Shown: one piece after another, positions 54,217-63,337 of the stretch
Position numbering within the stretch: the first letter of the stretch is position 1
Layout: every line of letters begins with the position of its first letter
From: Flavobacterium sp. Root420
GTDB lineage: Bacteria > Bacteroidota > Bacteroidia > Flavobacteriales > Flavobacteriaceae
DNA length: 64,000 nt
NCBI RefSeq assembly: GCF_001427905.1
Contig: NZ_LMEF01000001.1
Coordinates: 434,394-498,393, forward strand
Reading direction: 5' to 3'
Notes under the pieces: model-generated
What the model saw: the letters and a program-made list of their open reading frames with translations, nothing else
The model's database searches: none
What the model was told of the DNA's origin: nothing
Translations under genes and position numbers: made by a program

Positions 54217-56145
54217 ATGCATTTTAAACACCCCGAAATTCTATACTTTCTGTTTTTATTGATTGTTCCAATTTTGGTGCATTTATTTCAATTACGACGT
54301 TTTAAAACTTCTTATTTTACGAACGTCAAATTCTTAAAAGAACTTGCTGTTCAGACGCGTAAAAGTTCTAAAATCAAGAAAAGATTATTACTCGCAACCC
54401 GATTGTTATTATTGACCTGCGTTATCGTAGCTTTTGCGCAGCCTTTTTTTGAAGCTAAAGACAGTAAAAATGCATCAAACGAAATGTATATCATTTTAGA
54501 CAATTCGTTTAGTATGCAGGCCAAGGGTAAAAAAGGTGAATTATTGAAACGTGCCGTTCAGGAATTATTGGAAAATACGCCAGAAACCGCTCAGTTTTCG
54601 TTATTAACCAACACTGAGAATTACTGGAATACGGATATAAAATCTTCTAAAAGTGCTTTACAGAATTTAAAATACAGTGCAACGCCTTTTGAACTTTCGG
54701 CAATAATGGCAAAAATAAAAGCGCATAAATCGGCACATAAAAAAGATATTATTATCATTACTGATGCTGTTGGCTTAGCTGAAAAGGATATAAAAAACAT
54801 CTATTCTGAAGAGAAACCTTATTTCATTATTCCGGAAGCTGAACAAAAAAACAATGTTGCTATTGACAGCGTTTTTATCAATCAGACATTAGGAAATTTT
54901 TATGAAATCGGAATAAATTTATCGGCTTATGGCAATGATTTTAAACCTATTTCGATGGCATTATACAATCAAAATAAACTCATTGCCAAAACAATTATTA
55001 ATTTTGATAAGAAGAAAAAGGAAATCAATTTTACAATTCCAAAAGAGGCATTTCACGGTTATGTAACTATCGAAGATAATGGCCTGACTTACGACAACAA
55101 ATTGTATTTCAGCATTTCAAAAGCGAAAAAAACAAACGTTATCAGCATTGGAGAACCTGAAAAGAGTAATTTCTTATCCAGAATTTATACTTCAGCCGAA
55201 TTCAATTACCATAATTATTCCATCAGCAGTTTAGATTACAACAGTCTTGAAGAACAAAACACCATTATTCTGAATGAATTAGTTGAAGTTCCACAAGCTT
55301 TGCAAACCACTTTAAAAGCATTTGTTTCTAAAGGCGGAAATTTGGTTATCATTCCTTCTGAAAAGACTTCTGTTTCAAATATCAATTCTTTTCTTGGGAA
55401 TTTTGGAAAAGTTCAGTTTAGAAACCTTGAAACTAAAAGCAGGTTAATTACCAAAATCAACTTTGATCATCCTTTATTTTCAGGAGTTTTCGAGAATAAA
55501 ATCACTAATTTTCAATATCCAAAAACAAACAGTTCTTTTGATATTTCAAGTCCTTATCCGGCAGTTTTATCTTATGAAGATCAAAGTGTATTTGTAACGG
55601 CGATTCAAAATCCGGTTTCTGGAATCACTGTTTTTTCAGCGCCAATAAATTCGGAAAATTCAAACTTTCAGCAATCACCGTTGATCGTTCCTCTTTTTTA
55701 TAAAATGGGACAAAACAATCAAAAAACAGGTGTAAACGCTTTGACAATTGGCAATAATCAGCCTTATTTTGTAGATGTTTTATTGACAAAAGATGCCATT
55801 TTGGAAGTAAAAGGAAATGAAGATTCGTTCATTCCGATCCAGCAAATTTTGAATAACAAAGTAAAATTAACGTTCAATGATTTTCCGGAAACGGCTGGAA
55901 ATTATACTGTTTTTGATAAAAAAGAATCGATTGAAAACCTGAGTTTCAATTACAAACGAAGCGAAAGCGATTTGAGTCAGGTCAATACAAATGTGGTTTC
56001 TGATTTTAAAACTGCCGATACCATTTCGACCATTTTTAATACCTTACAAACTGAGCGAACTGACAGCCAAATTTGGAAATGGTTTGTTATCTTTGCACTG
56101 TTATTTTTAGCATTAGAAATGGCGATTATCAAATTCGTTAAATAA
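54217..56145 (+). CDS. BatA/VWA domain membrane protein
   Basis: A 642-residue inner-membrane protein. The N-terminal BatA double-helix region is MHFKHPEILYFLFLLIVPIL..RRFKTSYFTNVKFL (TIGR02226), with a second helix LLLATRLLLLTCVIVAFAQP. A von Willebrand A domain follows with the MIDAS start ILDNSFSMQA. A C-terminal helix is IWKWFVIFALLFLALEMAII. Bat proteins act in envelope stress or aerotolerance. The other bat genes are absent here, so this is a stand-alone copy. Confidence 0.88.
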   Translation: MHFKHPEILYFLFLLIVPILVHLFQLRRFKTSYFTNVKFLKELAVQTRKSSKIKKRLLLATRLLLLTCVIVAFAQPFFEAKDSKNASNEMYIILDNSFSMQAKGKKGELLKRAVQELLENTPETAQFSLLTNTENYWNTDIKSSKSALQNLKYSATPFELSAIMAKIKAHKSAHKKDIIIITDAVGLAEKDIKNIYSEEKPYFIIPEAEQKNNVAIDSVFINQTLGNFYEIGINLSAYGNDFKPISMALYNQNKLIAKTIINFDKKKKEINFTIPKEAFHGYVTIEDNGLTYDNKLYFSISKAKKTNVISIGEPEKSNFLSRIYTSAEFNYHNYSISSLDYNSLEEQNTIILNELVEVPQALQTTLKAFVSKGGNLVIIPSEKTSVSNINSFLGNFGKVQFRNLETKSRLITKINFDHPLFSGVFENKITNFQYPKTNSSFDISSPYPAVLSYEDQSVFVTAIQNPVSGITVFSAPINSENSNFQQSPLIVPLFYKMGQNNQKTGVNALTIGNNQPYFVDVLLTKDAILEVKGNEDSFIPIQQILNNKVKLTFNDFPETAGNYTVFDKKESIENLSFNYKRSESDLSQVNTNVVSDFKTADTISTIFNTLQTERTDSQIWKWFVIFALLFLALEMAIIKFVK

Positions 56146-56262
56146 TTTTTTTTTAGCATTAAGATATTAAGTTAATAAAGGAAAAACTTAAAAATTTTTA
56201 TGATTCAAGAAGATTAAGCCTTAATGTTTGAAACATAATTTTATTAAAGTAAATATCTACAT

Positions 56263-57519
56263 ATGAAAATAATCATCAGAAGCGCCAAAATTATCGATTC
56301 AAAAAGTCCGTTTCATAACCAGACCGTTGATCTTTTAATTGCAGATGGTTTAATTGAAAAAATAGGAACTTCAATTCTTGATATTGATGATACAACCGAA
56401 GTAAAATTTGATAATCTACATCTTTCTCAGGGTTGGTTTGATAGCAGTGTTTCTTTTGGAGAACCAGGTTACGAAGACAGAGAAACAATTGCAAACGGAT
56501 TGAATGTTGCTGCAAAAAGTGGTTTTACAGGCGTGGCTTTACAACCTAACTCCTTCCCTGTTATCGACAATCAATCGCAGGTCAATTTTGTAAAAAACAA
56601 AGCAAATGGTTTTGCGACAGAACTTTTTCCAATCGGTGCTTTAACCAAAGCCAGTGAAGGAAAAGACATGGCCGAATTATTTGACATGAAAAAAGCAGGC
56701 GCAATCGCTTTTGGAGATTATAATAAAAGTCTTGACAACGCCAATCTTTTAAAAATTGCTTTACAGTATGTTCAGGATTTTGACGGTTTGGTAATTGCAT
56801 ATTCGCAAGATGCCAACATCAAAGGAAACGGAGTTGCCAATGAAGGAATTGTTTCGACAAAATTAGGCTTAAAAGGAATTCCGAATTTAGCTGAAGAACT
56901 ACAAGTTGCCCGAAACTTATTTTTATTAGAATATACCGGAGGAAAACTTCATATTCCGACAATTTCTACTGCAAAATCAGTTGAATTAATTAAAGAAGCT
57001 AAAGCAAAAGGATTACAGGTAACCTGTAGTGTTTCGGTACATCATTTAGTTTTAACCGATGAAAAACTAGAAGGTTTTGACACCCGATATAAAGTAACAC
57101 CACCATTGCGAACTGAAGCCGACAGAACTGCTCTTGTAAACGCAGTTTTAGACGGGACAATTGACCTGATTACTTCAGATCATAATCCGATTGACATTGA
57201 ATTCAAGAAAATGGAATTTGATACCGCCAAAAATGGAACAATTGGGCTAGAAAGTGCTTTTGGAGCTTTGTTAACCGTTTTGCCTTTAGAAATTATAATC
57301 GAAAAATTAACATTCGGAAAAGCAGTTTTCGGAATTGAAAACAACACGATTACAGAAGGTTCTAAAGCCAACTTTACTTTCTTTACTCCTGAAGGAAAAT
57401 CAACTTTCACAAAAGAAAACATTCTTTCGAAATCTAAAAATTCTGCTTTTTTAGGAACTGAAATCAAAGGTTCTGTTTACGGAATTTTAAATCAAAACAA
57501 ACTTGTTATTACAAAATAA
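56263..57519 (+). CDS. Dihydroorotase-like protein without the usual metal ligands
   Basis: A 418-residue amidohydrolase-fold protein. It matches class I dihydroorotase overall (LQPNSFPVIDNQSQVNFV; TSDHNPIDIEFKKMEFDTAKNG; LESAFGALLTVLP), but the DxHxH metal site reads D60-S-S-V-S, both His replaced by Ser, and the later His in KLHIPTIST is also lost. Asp in TSDHN is retained. This is the pattern of catalytically dead DHOase paralogues, which partner aspartate transcarbamoylase. Automated annotation as a working PyrC should be doubted. Confidence 0.75.
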   Translation: MKIIIRSAKIIDSKSPFHNQTVDLLIADGLIEKIGTSILDIDDTTEVKFDNLHLSQGWFDSSVSFGEPGYEDRETIANGLNVAAKSGFTGVALQPNSFPVIDNQSQVNFVKNKANGFATELFPIGALTKASEGKDMAELFDMKKAGAIAFGDYNKSLDNANLLKIALQYVQDFDGLVIAYSQDANIKGNGVANEGIVSTKLGLKGIPNLAEELQVARNLFLLEYTGGKLHIPTISTAKSVELIKEAKAKGLQVTCSVSVHHLVLTDEKLEGFDTRYKVTPPLRTEADRTALVNAVLDGTIDLITSDHNPIDIEFKKMEFDTAKNGTIGLESAFGALLTVLPLEIIIEKLTFGKAVFGIENNTITEGSKANFTFFTPEGKSTFTKENILSKSKNSAFLGTEIKGSVYGILNQNKLVITK

Positions 57520-57524
57520 TTAAA

Positions 57525-57851
57525 ATGAATAATTCAATACAAGAGGGAAAATCAATCGCCATTACCAGTTATATTTTGATCATTGGTGTTTTAATTGCGA
57601 TGTCGATGAACTCTGAAAATAAAAATAGTTTTGCGTCTTTTCATATCCGTCAGGCTTTGGGTTTGTCTTTAACTTTTATTTCCTTCGGAGCCATTATCAG
57701 TAACTTTGACAGCTTTATGATTACTTTCCCAATGTGGATCTGTATTTCGATTTTATGGACCTACGGGATTTTCAGTGCGATCCAGGGTCAGACAAGACCA
57801 ATTCCGTTAGTTGGAAATCTTTTTCAAAAATGGTTTAAATCTATCGGATAG
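57525..57851 (+). CDS. DUF4870-like membrane protein
   Basis: A 108-residue membrane protein starting 6 bases after the dihydroorotase-like stop, so co-transcribed. Three hydrophobic segments (about residues 12-27, 38-57, 64-87). The block ASFHIRQALGLSLTFISFG matches the DUF4870/Tic20-like consensus (FHxRQALGL). Function is unknown. Confidence 0.75.
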   Translation: MNNSIQEGKSIAITSYILIIGVLIAMSMNSENKNSFASFHIRQALGLSLTFISFGAIISNFDSFMITFPMWICISILWTYGIFSAIQGQTRPIPLVGNLFQKWFKSIG

Positions 57852-57958
57852 TAAAATTCCAATCTTTTAAATTCCAAATTCCAATATCTTTTTCAAAATT
57901 TTAACCTTTGACAAAGTTGATGATTTACAATTCACAACTTACAATTCACAATTAAAAA
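57852..57958. repeat. 7-bp-phased intergenic arrays
   Basis: aaattcc aaattcc aat (57869-57885) and caattca caactta caattca caattaa (57928-57955) recur at 7-base steps; both lie in the gap before the esterase gene. Confidence 0.55.
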
Positions 57959-57959
57959 C

Positions 57960-58604
57960 ATGAATCTATCTTTAGAATATAAAATACAGGAACCAAAAGT
58001 TATTTTAGATAAAAATCCCGTTTTGATTTTATTACACGGATACGGCAGCAACGAAGCCGATTTGTTCTCATTTGCGACTGAACTTCCTGATAATTATTAT
58101 ATCATTTCAGCAAGAGCACCTTATGATTTACAATATGGAGCATATGCGTGGTATGCGATCAACTTCGATGCTGATCAGAATAAATTTTCAGATAACGAAC
58201 AAGCCAAAACTTCACGTGATTTAATTGCAAAATTCATTGACGAATTAGTTGTTAATTATCCTATTGATGCTAACAATGTCACTTTGATTGGTTTTAGTCA
58301 GGGATCCATTTTAAGTTATTCCATTGCGCTTTCTTACCCAGAAAAAGTTCAAAGAGTAGTGGCCATGAGTGGCTATTTTAATCATGAAATTATTAAAGAA
58401 GGTTTCGAGAAAAACGACTTCAAGAACTTAAAGATATTCGCTTCACACGGAACTGTCGATCAGGTAATTCCGGTGGATTGGGCAAGAAAAACACCTGCTG
58501 CTTTAGAAAACCTGAATATTCCTATTACTTATAAAGAATATCCTGTTGGGCATGGAGTTGCACCTCAAAATTTCTTTGATTTTAAGAATTGGCTTGTGGG
58601 GTAG
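57960..58604 (+). CDS. Phospholipase/carboxylesterase family alpha/beta hydrolase
   Basis: A 214-residue cytosolic hydrolase of the abhydrolase-2 family. The oxyanion region is LLHGYGSNEADLFSF, the nucleophile serine lies in GFSQGSILSYS (about residue 114), Asp in HGTVDQVIPVDWA and His in PVGHGVAPQN (about 199). Esters of short acids are likely substrates. It is in the same direction as the dihydroorotase-like cluster. Confidence 0.88.
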   Translation: MNLSLEYKIQEPKVILDKNPVLILLHGYGSNEADLFSFATELPDNYYIISARAPYDLQYGAYAWYAINFDADQNKFSDNEQAKTSRDLIAKFIDELVVNYPIDANNVTLIGFSQGSILSYSIALSYPEKVQRVVAMSGYFNHEIIKEGFEKNDFKNLKIFASHGTVDQVIPVDWARKTPAALENLNIPITYKEYPVGHGVAPQNFFDFKNWLVG

Positions 58605-58632
58605 TTTACAGTTTTCAGTCGCAGTTTACAAT
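58604..58632. repeat. 7-bp-phased intergenic array
   Basis: agtttac agttttc agtcgc agtttac, with a nearly 7-base step, spans the end of the esterase gene and the gap. A related string, agttttcagtcgcagttttc, follows serC at 46241. Confidence 0.45.
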
Positions 58633-58649
58633 CTAAATCCTTTAAAAAA

Positions 58650-59219
58650 ATGAACACTACAAAACTTGATCATCCGGCATTAATCTTAATCGATATTCAA
58701 AAAGGGTTTAACGATGTTTCCTATTGGGGCGGTGATCGTAATAATGTAAATGCAGAACAAAAGGCTGGTGAGCTTCTTGAAATTTGGAGAGCTAAAAAAC
58801 TACCCATTTTCCATATACAACATTGTTCATCTAATCCGAATTCGATTTTAAATGAAACAAATCCGGGTAATGAATTTCAGGATGTTGTAAAACCGATTGA
58901 AGGTGAAACCATCATCAAAAAGCACGTAAACAGCGCTTTTATCGGAACAAACTTAAAAGAGTTGCTTGATGATGCAAAAATAAAAAATCTTGTGATTGTA
59001 GGCTTAACAACCGATCATTGTGTTTCTACCACTACCAGAATGGCAGGAAACTTTGGTTATACAACCTATTTGGTTTCGGATGCAACAGCAACTTTTAATA
59101 AGAAGGGCATAAACGGAGAAGATTTTTCTGCAGAAACAATTCACCAAACTGCTTTAGCAAGTTTGAATGAAGAATTTGCTCAGGTTGTTACTTCTGATTT
59201 TATAAAAGAAATAGTTTAA
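58650..59219 (+). CDS. Isochorismatase-family cysteine hydrolase
   Basis: A 189-residue cytosolic hydrolase. The catalytic triad is visible: Asp in LILIDIQKGFND, Lys in IIKKHVNSAFIGTNL and Cys in GLTTDHCVSTTTRMAGNFGY. The cis-peptide TTDHCVSTT region is diagnostic of this family, which includes nicotinamidases and N-carbamoyl hydrolases. The substrate cannot be read. A terminator follows. Confidence 0.88.
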   Translation: MNTTKLDHPALILIDIQKGFNDVSYWGGDRNNVNAEQKAGELLEIWRAKKLPIFHIQHCSSNPNSILNETNPGNEFQDVVKPIEGETIIKKHVNSAFIGTNLKELLDDAKIKNLVIVGLTTDHCVSTTTRMAGNFGYTTYLVSDATATFNKKGINGEDFSAETIHQTALASLNEEFAQVVTSDFIKEIV

Positions 59220-59283
59220 TAAATAAAATCCCGGATTTCTAAATTAGCAATTAACTGAAAAAGATTCTGAAAGCTTTATAATA

Positions 59284-59318
59284 AAAAAGGCGAGAAATAT
59301 TTTTCTCGCCTTTTTTAT
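59284..59318. terminator. Bidirectional terminator
   Basis: The stem aaaggcgagaaa with tttctcgccttt, flanked by A and T runs, lies between convergent genes. Confidence 0.85.
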
Positions 59319-59328
59319 GTGTATAGAA

Positions 59329-59757
59329 CTATTGACCTGTATAAATAATTTTATCGCCTCTTTTCAAGACATATCCTTTCCAGGGAATTAGCTGTAGATC
59401 ATCTTTTACCCAGGAATCTCCTTCGGATTTTCGTTCCAGAATAATAGATTCTTTTTGAGTATCTAAGAATAGTTCGGCTTTATCTCCATCAAAAATGACG
59501 TAAGCAACTGTCGTGTAGGTTTTACCGTCTTCAGCATGAGAAAGTTTAGTGCTGTTTTCAAAAATTCGAATACATTTCTTTTTAAGAATTGACCAAGTAT
59601 AGCCTGCAGAAGCCTTACAGCCATGTTCATCAGAATCTCCACCAACTACAACGGCAGGTTTTGTTTCTTCTTTTACCGTTTTCTTTTCCTCAGAAACTTT
59701 TTTAGCACAAGAGAATGATAAACAGATTATAAACGAAAATAAAAATAGCTTCTTCAT
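59329..59757 (-). CDS. Lipoprotein of unknown function
   Basis: I start at the ATG at 59757 (MKKLFLFSFIICLSFSC), which gives a lipoprotein signal. The 142-residue product has a Lys/Glu/Val linker, then GCKASAGYTWSILKKKCIRIFE, a Cys pair spaced around a YTWS motif that is common in Bacteroidota lipoproteins, and a beta-rich C-terminus (ESIILERKSEGDSW, GYVLKRGDKIIYTG). The enclosed cysteines could form a disulfide. Function is unknown. Confidence 0.7.
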   Translation of the reverse strand: MKKLFLFSFIICLSFSCAKKVSEEKKTVKEETKPAVVVGGDSDEHGCKASAGYTWSILKKKCIRIFENSTKLSHAEDGKTYTTVAYVIFDGDKAELFLDTQKESIILERKSEGDSWVKDDLQLIPWKGYVLKRGDKIIYTGQ

Positions 59758-59800
59758 ATGTCCCATTAATTTAAGATTAAAATATCAAGGACATTAAATC

Positions 59801-60304
59801 CTATTTTTGATATAATAACGTTTGGTTTACTTCAAAATTAATGCTTTCGTCGTCATTAACAAAATATTTTAACAAGACTTCTCCCCAAATTTCTCCATTA
59901 CTATAATCGGCAATGATCCATCTGTGGTTTAAAATTTTGACTTTATTGATGATAAATTTGTTTGGACCAATTTTATCCTGACCTGTGTAAGGATTCCCTT
60001 TTGGATTGGCATTTAGGTCCAATAGTTTTTCGGTAACAATCGGAATCAATTTTTCATATAAAATTACTTTACCTCCAGATGCGCTGTTATCAAAGTAATT
60101 CTGAGCATTTTCATTGTGTTCTAAAGAAAAATAATCGGCGTCGGCTAATTTTCCTGACACCGAATTTATACTATCTCTAAGCTTTTTAGTAGTTTTATCA
60201 TATCGTTCCTGTCCAAATTTTACTTCTCTGCTATAAAACATATAAGTAAAAATATTCATTAGTATCGCAAGGATAAAAAGGTAAAGCATTAAGGATTTTT
60301 TCAT
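59801..60304 (-). CDS. Membrane-anchored protein of unknown function
   Basis: A 167-residue protein with one N-terminal helix (LMLYLFILAILMNIFTYMFY) and a periplasmic domain. A helical stretch (YDKTTKKLRDSINSVSGKL) is followed by beta strands ending in FEVNQTLLYQK. I recognise no family. It follows the MBL-hydrolase gene by 15 bases and precedes the lipoprotein gene; the three are probably co-transcribed. Confidence 0.6.
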   Translation of the reverse strand: MKKSLMLYLFILAILMNIFTYMFYSREVKFGQERYDKTTKKLRDSINSVSGKLADADYFSLEHNENAQNYFDNSASGGKVILYEKLIPIVTEKLLDLNANPKGNPYTGQDKIGPNKFIINKVKILNHRWIIADYSNGEIWGEVLLKYFVNDDESINFEVNQTLLYQK

Positions 60305-60319
60305 TTTGTGTAATTATAT

Positions 60320-61084
60320 TTAAATTGTAATTTCTAAATTATCATAAGCCAGGAATACATTTTCCGGAAGTTGTTTTTGTACTTCTTCGTGAAATCCTAA
60401 AACATGGCTAATATGCGTTAAATATGCTTTTTCTGGCTTGACCAAATTTATAAAATCAAGTGCTTCCTGCAAATTAAAATGTGTATCGTGAGGTTCAACA
60501 CGCAAAGCATTCACCACCAAAACTTTCAGGTTTTTTAATTTTTCAATTTCGACCTCTTCAATCGTTTTGACATCAGTCAAATAGGCAAAATCATCAATGC
60601 GATACCCAAAAACCTGCAAATCGCCATGCATTACGTTTACCGGAATTGCCGTTTTATCTCCAACAACAAATGGTTCATTATTTACGACTTCGATTGTTTT
60701 AACGCTTGGGGCGCCCGGATATTTATTTACGGTTTCAAAAACATATTCAAAACGACGTTTTAGATTGTCGATTACGCGTTCGTGTCCATAAACAGGGATT
60801 TCGCCCTGACGGAAATTAAACGGACGAATGTCATCTAAACCAGCCGTATGATCTGCATGTTCGTGCGTAAATAGAATTGCATCGAGTTTTCGACAGCCAC
60901 ACGAAAGCATTTGCTGTCTGAAATCAGGTCCGCAATCGATTACATAGGAGTGCTCATTCCATGTAATCCAAATGGCTACGCGGAGCCTTTTATCCTTAGC
61001 ATCAGTGCTTTTACAAACGGGATGATCGACCCCGATAATCGGGATACCTTGGGAAGTACCTGTACCTAAAAAATATACCTTCAA
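60320..61084 (-). CDS. Metallo-beta-lactamase-fold hydrolase (PhnP-like)
   Basis: A 254-residue cytosolic hydrolase. The metal site FTHEHADHTAGLDDIRPFN is complete, with further ligands in VNVMHGDLQVFGYRI and LTHISHVLGFHEEV. The N-terminus YFLGTGTSQGIPIIGVDHPVC is typical of PhnP/RNase-Z-like phosphodiesterases, including the zinc-binding cysteine in HPVCKS. It could cleave cyclic phosphodiesters; the substrate is unknown. It is divergent from the gene at 61175. Confidence 0.87.
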   Translation of the reverse strand: MKVYFLGTGTSQGIPIIGVDHPVCKSTDAKDKRLRVAIWITWNEHSYVIDCGPDFRQQMLSCGCRKLDAILFTHEHADHTAGLDDIRPFNFRQGEIPVYGHERVIDNLKRRFEYVFETVNKYPGAPSVKTIEVVNNEPFVVGDKTAIPVNVMHGDLQVFGYRIDDFAYLTDVKTIEEVEIEKLKNLKVLVVNALRVEPHDTHFNLQEALDFINLVKPEKAYLTHISHVLGFHEEVQKQLPENVFLAYDNLEITI

Positions 61085-61144
61085 TTGAACTTATTTTTTT
61101 TACAAAAATAGGATTATTTCTCTTTCATTAGAAGCCTAATTTGC

Positions 61145-61152
61145 TAACTTTG
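61145..61152 (+). promoter_or_regulatory. Candidate -7 element
   Basis: taactttg matches TAnnTTTG, 22 bases before the ATG at 61175. A tttc box lies 18 bases upstream. Confidence 0.35.
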
Positions 61153-61174
61153 TAACAAATCTATTTAAAATAAA

Positions 61175-62635
61175 ATGGGTACAGAAATAAAACTCAAAGG
61201 TGACAAGGTCATCGAACAGATTCCTTCTATAAAAGACAAAGCGTTACGCATTAATTTAAACGAGAATATTTACGGAACATTTGCTGAAATTGGCGCTGGA
61301 CAAGAGACAGTAAGACATTTTTTCAGATCCGGAGGTTCATCGGGAACTATTGCAAAAGCAATGTCTGCCTATGACAAAGATTTTAGTGACGCCGTTTACG
61401 GAATTGAAGGCGACGGTCGCTACGTTACTGAAAACCGACTCAAAAAAATGTTAACCTTTGAAGGTGAACTAATTGAAGAGCGCTTAAGTAGAGAAAAACA
61501 CCCCAACAAACTTTTCTTTAGTTATGCCAATACGGTTGCTACTATTGATTTTGCCAAACAATTTAAAGGTCACGGCTGGGTTGGAATCCGATACCAAATT
61601 GAACCAGACGAAGCTTACAACGAAATTATTCTTCACATTCGTTTTAAAGAAACTGATGCCCGACTACAACAAGAAACACTGGGTATTTTAGGTGTAAACT
61701 TAATTTATGGTGCTTTTTACAAATACAATGATCCAAAACGTTTACTACGTTATTTATACGATCACTTAGATAAAGACCAGCTTGAAATCGATACTATTAA
61801 CTTCTCAGGACCTCGTTTTGCTGATGTTGATAATCGTTTAATGAGTTTACAATTGGTTAAAAACGGAATGACAGATGCCGTAATGTTTAATCCTGACGGG
61901 AAAAACGTTTTACCTGCAGCTGTTTTATACAAAAAAAATCTTCTTGCTTTTAGAGGAAGTTTTCGTCCGGTTACGAATGTAAACCTTGATATGTATGAGA
62001 AATCATTAAAAATGTTTCTTGATGAAAATAAGGTAGAAAAAGACAATACACTGGTGGTTTTTGAAATTACACTTTCGAATTTACGTTCGGATGGTGAAAT
62101 TGATGAGCGTGATTTTATGGACAGAGCCGAATTACTTTGTTCATTAGGTCAGACCGTAATGATTTCGAACTTCCAGGAATACTATAAAGTTGTGGAATAT
62201 TTTGCTAATTATACCAAAGCCAGAATGGGATTAGCAATGGGTGTAAACAATTTAGTTGATATTTTTGATGAGAAATACTACCGTCATTTAAGTGGTGGAA
62301 TTCTGGAAGCTTTCGGAAAATTATTCTACCGCGATATGAAAGTGTTCTTGTATCCGATGTTGGGTGAAGATGGTGAAATTATTACTTCTGATAATCTGAA
62401 AGTACATCCAAGAATGAAAGAATTGTATAAATTCTTTAAATTCAACGGAAAAGTGGTTGATATTGTAGATTACAATCCAGACATATTAAATGTATTCTCA
62501 CGCGAAGTTTTGAAAATGATCAGTCAGGGAAAAACAGGTTGGGAACCAATGCTTCCATCCGGAGTTGCCGAAATTATAAAGGAACATCACCTTTTTGGAT
62601 ATCATCCGGAAAAGGAATTAGAACAGAATACATAA
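61175..62635 (+). CDS. Large conserved cytosolic protein of unknown function
   Basis: A 486-residue soluble protein without signal or membrane segments. Striking blocks: NENIYGTFAEIGAGQETVRHFF near the N-terminus, AYDKDFSDAVYGIEGDGRYV, FRGSFRPVTNVNLDMYEKS and LFYRDMKVFLYPMLG. I recall homologues labelled nicotinate-nucleotide adenylyltransferase or TonB-dependent receptor; I see no nucleotidyl-transferase HxGH motif, no signal peptide and no barrel, so both look wrong. The GAGQ block suggests a nucleotide-binding loop, which is only a guess. Confidence 0.7.
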   Translation: MGTEIKLKGDKVIEQIPSIKDKALRINLNENIYGTFAEIGAGQETVRHFFRSGGSSGTIAKAMSAYDKDFSDAVYGIEGDGRYVTENRLKKMLTFEGELIEERLSREKHPNKLFFSYANTVATIDFAKQFKGHGWVGIRYQIEPDEAYNEIILHIRFKETDARLQQETLGILGVNLIYGAFYKYNDPKRLLRYLYDHLDKDQLEIDTINFSGPRFADVDNRLMSLQLVKNGMTDAVMFNPDGKNVLPAAVLYKKNLLAFRGSFRPVTNVNLDMYEKSLKMFLDENKVEKDNTLVVFEITLSNLRSDGEIDERDFMDRAELLCSLGQTVMISNFQEYYKVVEYFANYTKARMGLAMGVNNLVDIFDEKYYRHLSGGILEAFGKLFYRDMKVFLYPMLGEDGEIITSDNLKVHPRMKELYKFFKFNGKVVDIVDYNPDILNVFSREVLKMISQGKTGWEPMLPSGVAEIIKEHHLFGYHPEKELEQNT

Positions 62636-62682
62636 AAAAAAATCCCAAGAAGAAAATACTTTTCTTCTTGGGATTTTTTTTT
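62634..62682. terminator. Bidirectional terminator
   Basis: A 16-bp stem (aatcccaagaagaaaa with ttttcttcttgggatt) is flanked by A8 and T9, the strongest hairpin in the window. Confidence 0.88.
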
Positions 62683-62728
62683 GTTTGCTTCGCCAATTCG
62701 GCTTTCAGCCTCGGGTCAAGTTTTTTTT

Positions 62729-62749
62729 GTTTCAGGTTTCAAGTTTTCT
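62729..62749. repeat. 7-bp-phased intergenic array
   Basis: gtttcag gtttcaa gttttct recur at 7-base steps. Its complement cctgaaac follows at about 62774, giving a loose inverted pair. Confidence 0.45.
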
Positions 62750-62787
62750 CACCAGTGGTTTAACAATCTTAACCTGAAACTAAAGTT

Positions 62788-63240
62788 TTATTTCAAAATC
62801 TGCGAAGCGTGCTCTTTTGTTTTTACTTTTTCGATTACTTCTTCGATAATTCCTTTTTCGTCGATTACGAAAGTGGTTCTGTGAATTCCGTCATATTCTC
62901 TTCCCATGAATTTTTTTGGCCCCCAAACACCAAAAGCATTGATCACTGATTTGTCTTCATCTGCTAAAAGTGGAAACGGAAATTCGTATTTGTCCTTGAA
63001 TTTTGTTTGTGCTTTTTGACTGTCGGCGCTAACCCCGAGAAGTTCATAATTGTTGGCTTTAAAACGCTCAAAATTATCTCTTAAATCGCAAGCTTCAGCC
63101 GTACAGCCAGGTGTACTTGCTTTTGGATAAAAGAAAACGACTAATTTTTTTCCGGCATAATCTGCCAATTTATGTGTTTTCCCGTCCTGATCTACTCCTG
63201 AGAAATTTGGTGCTTTATCGCCTGCCTTTAATGTTGTCAT
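62788..63240 (-). CDS. bcp: Thioredoxin-dependent thiol peroxidase (BCP)
   Basis: A 150-residue cytosolic peroxiredoxin of the BCP/PrxQ class. The peroxidatic block is FFYPKASTPGCTAEACDLRDNF with C45 as peroxidatic and C50 as resolving cysteine, so an intramolecular disulfide reduced by thioredoxin. The conserved Arg lies in GIHRTTFVID. It removes H2O2 and organic peroxides. Confidence 0.93.
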   Translation of the reverse strand: MTTLKAGDKAPNFSGVDQDGKTHKLADYAGKKLVVFFYPKASTPGCTAEACDLRDNFERFKANNYELLGVSADSQKAQTKFKDKYEFPFPLLADEDKSVINAFGVWGPKKFMGREYDGIHRTTFVIDEKGIIEEVIEKVKTKEHASQILK

Positions 63241-63337
63241 TTTGATATTTTAGATTGTTGATTTTAGATTTTAGATTTTTTTAGAACATAGAAAAAAGAG
63301 CAAAGAGTCAAGATTTGACTTAATATCTACTGATAGA

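Noticed and set aside
56291..56800. Two minus-strand ORFs inside the dihydroorotase-like gene
   Set aside because: Shadows of the plus-strand gene; compositions are low-complexity (Gln/Leu/His-rich) and there are no starts with a context.
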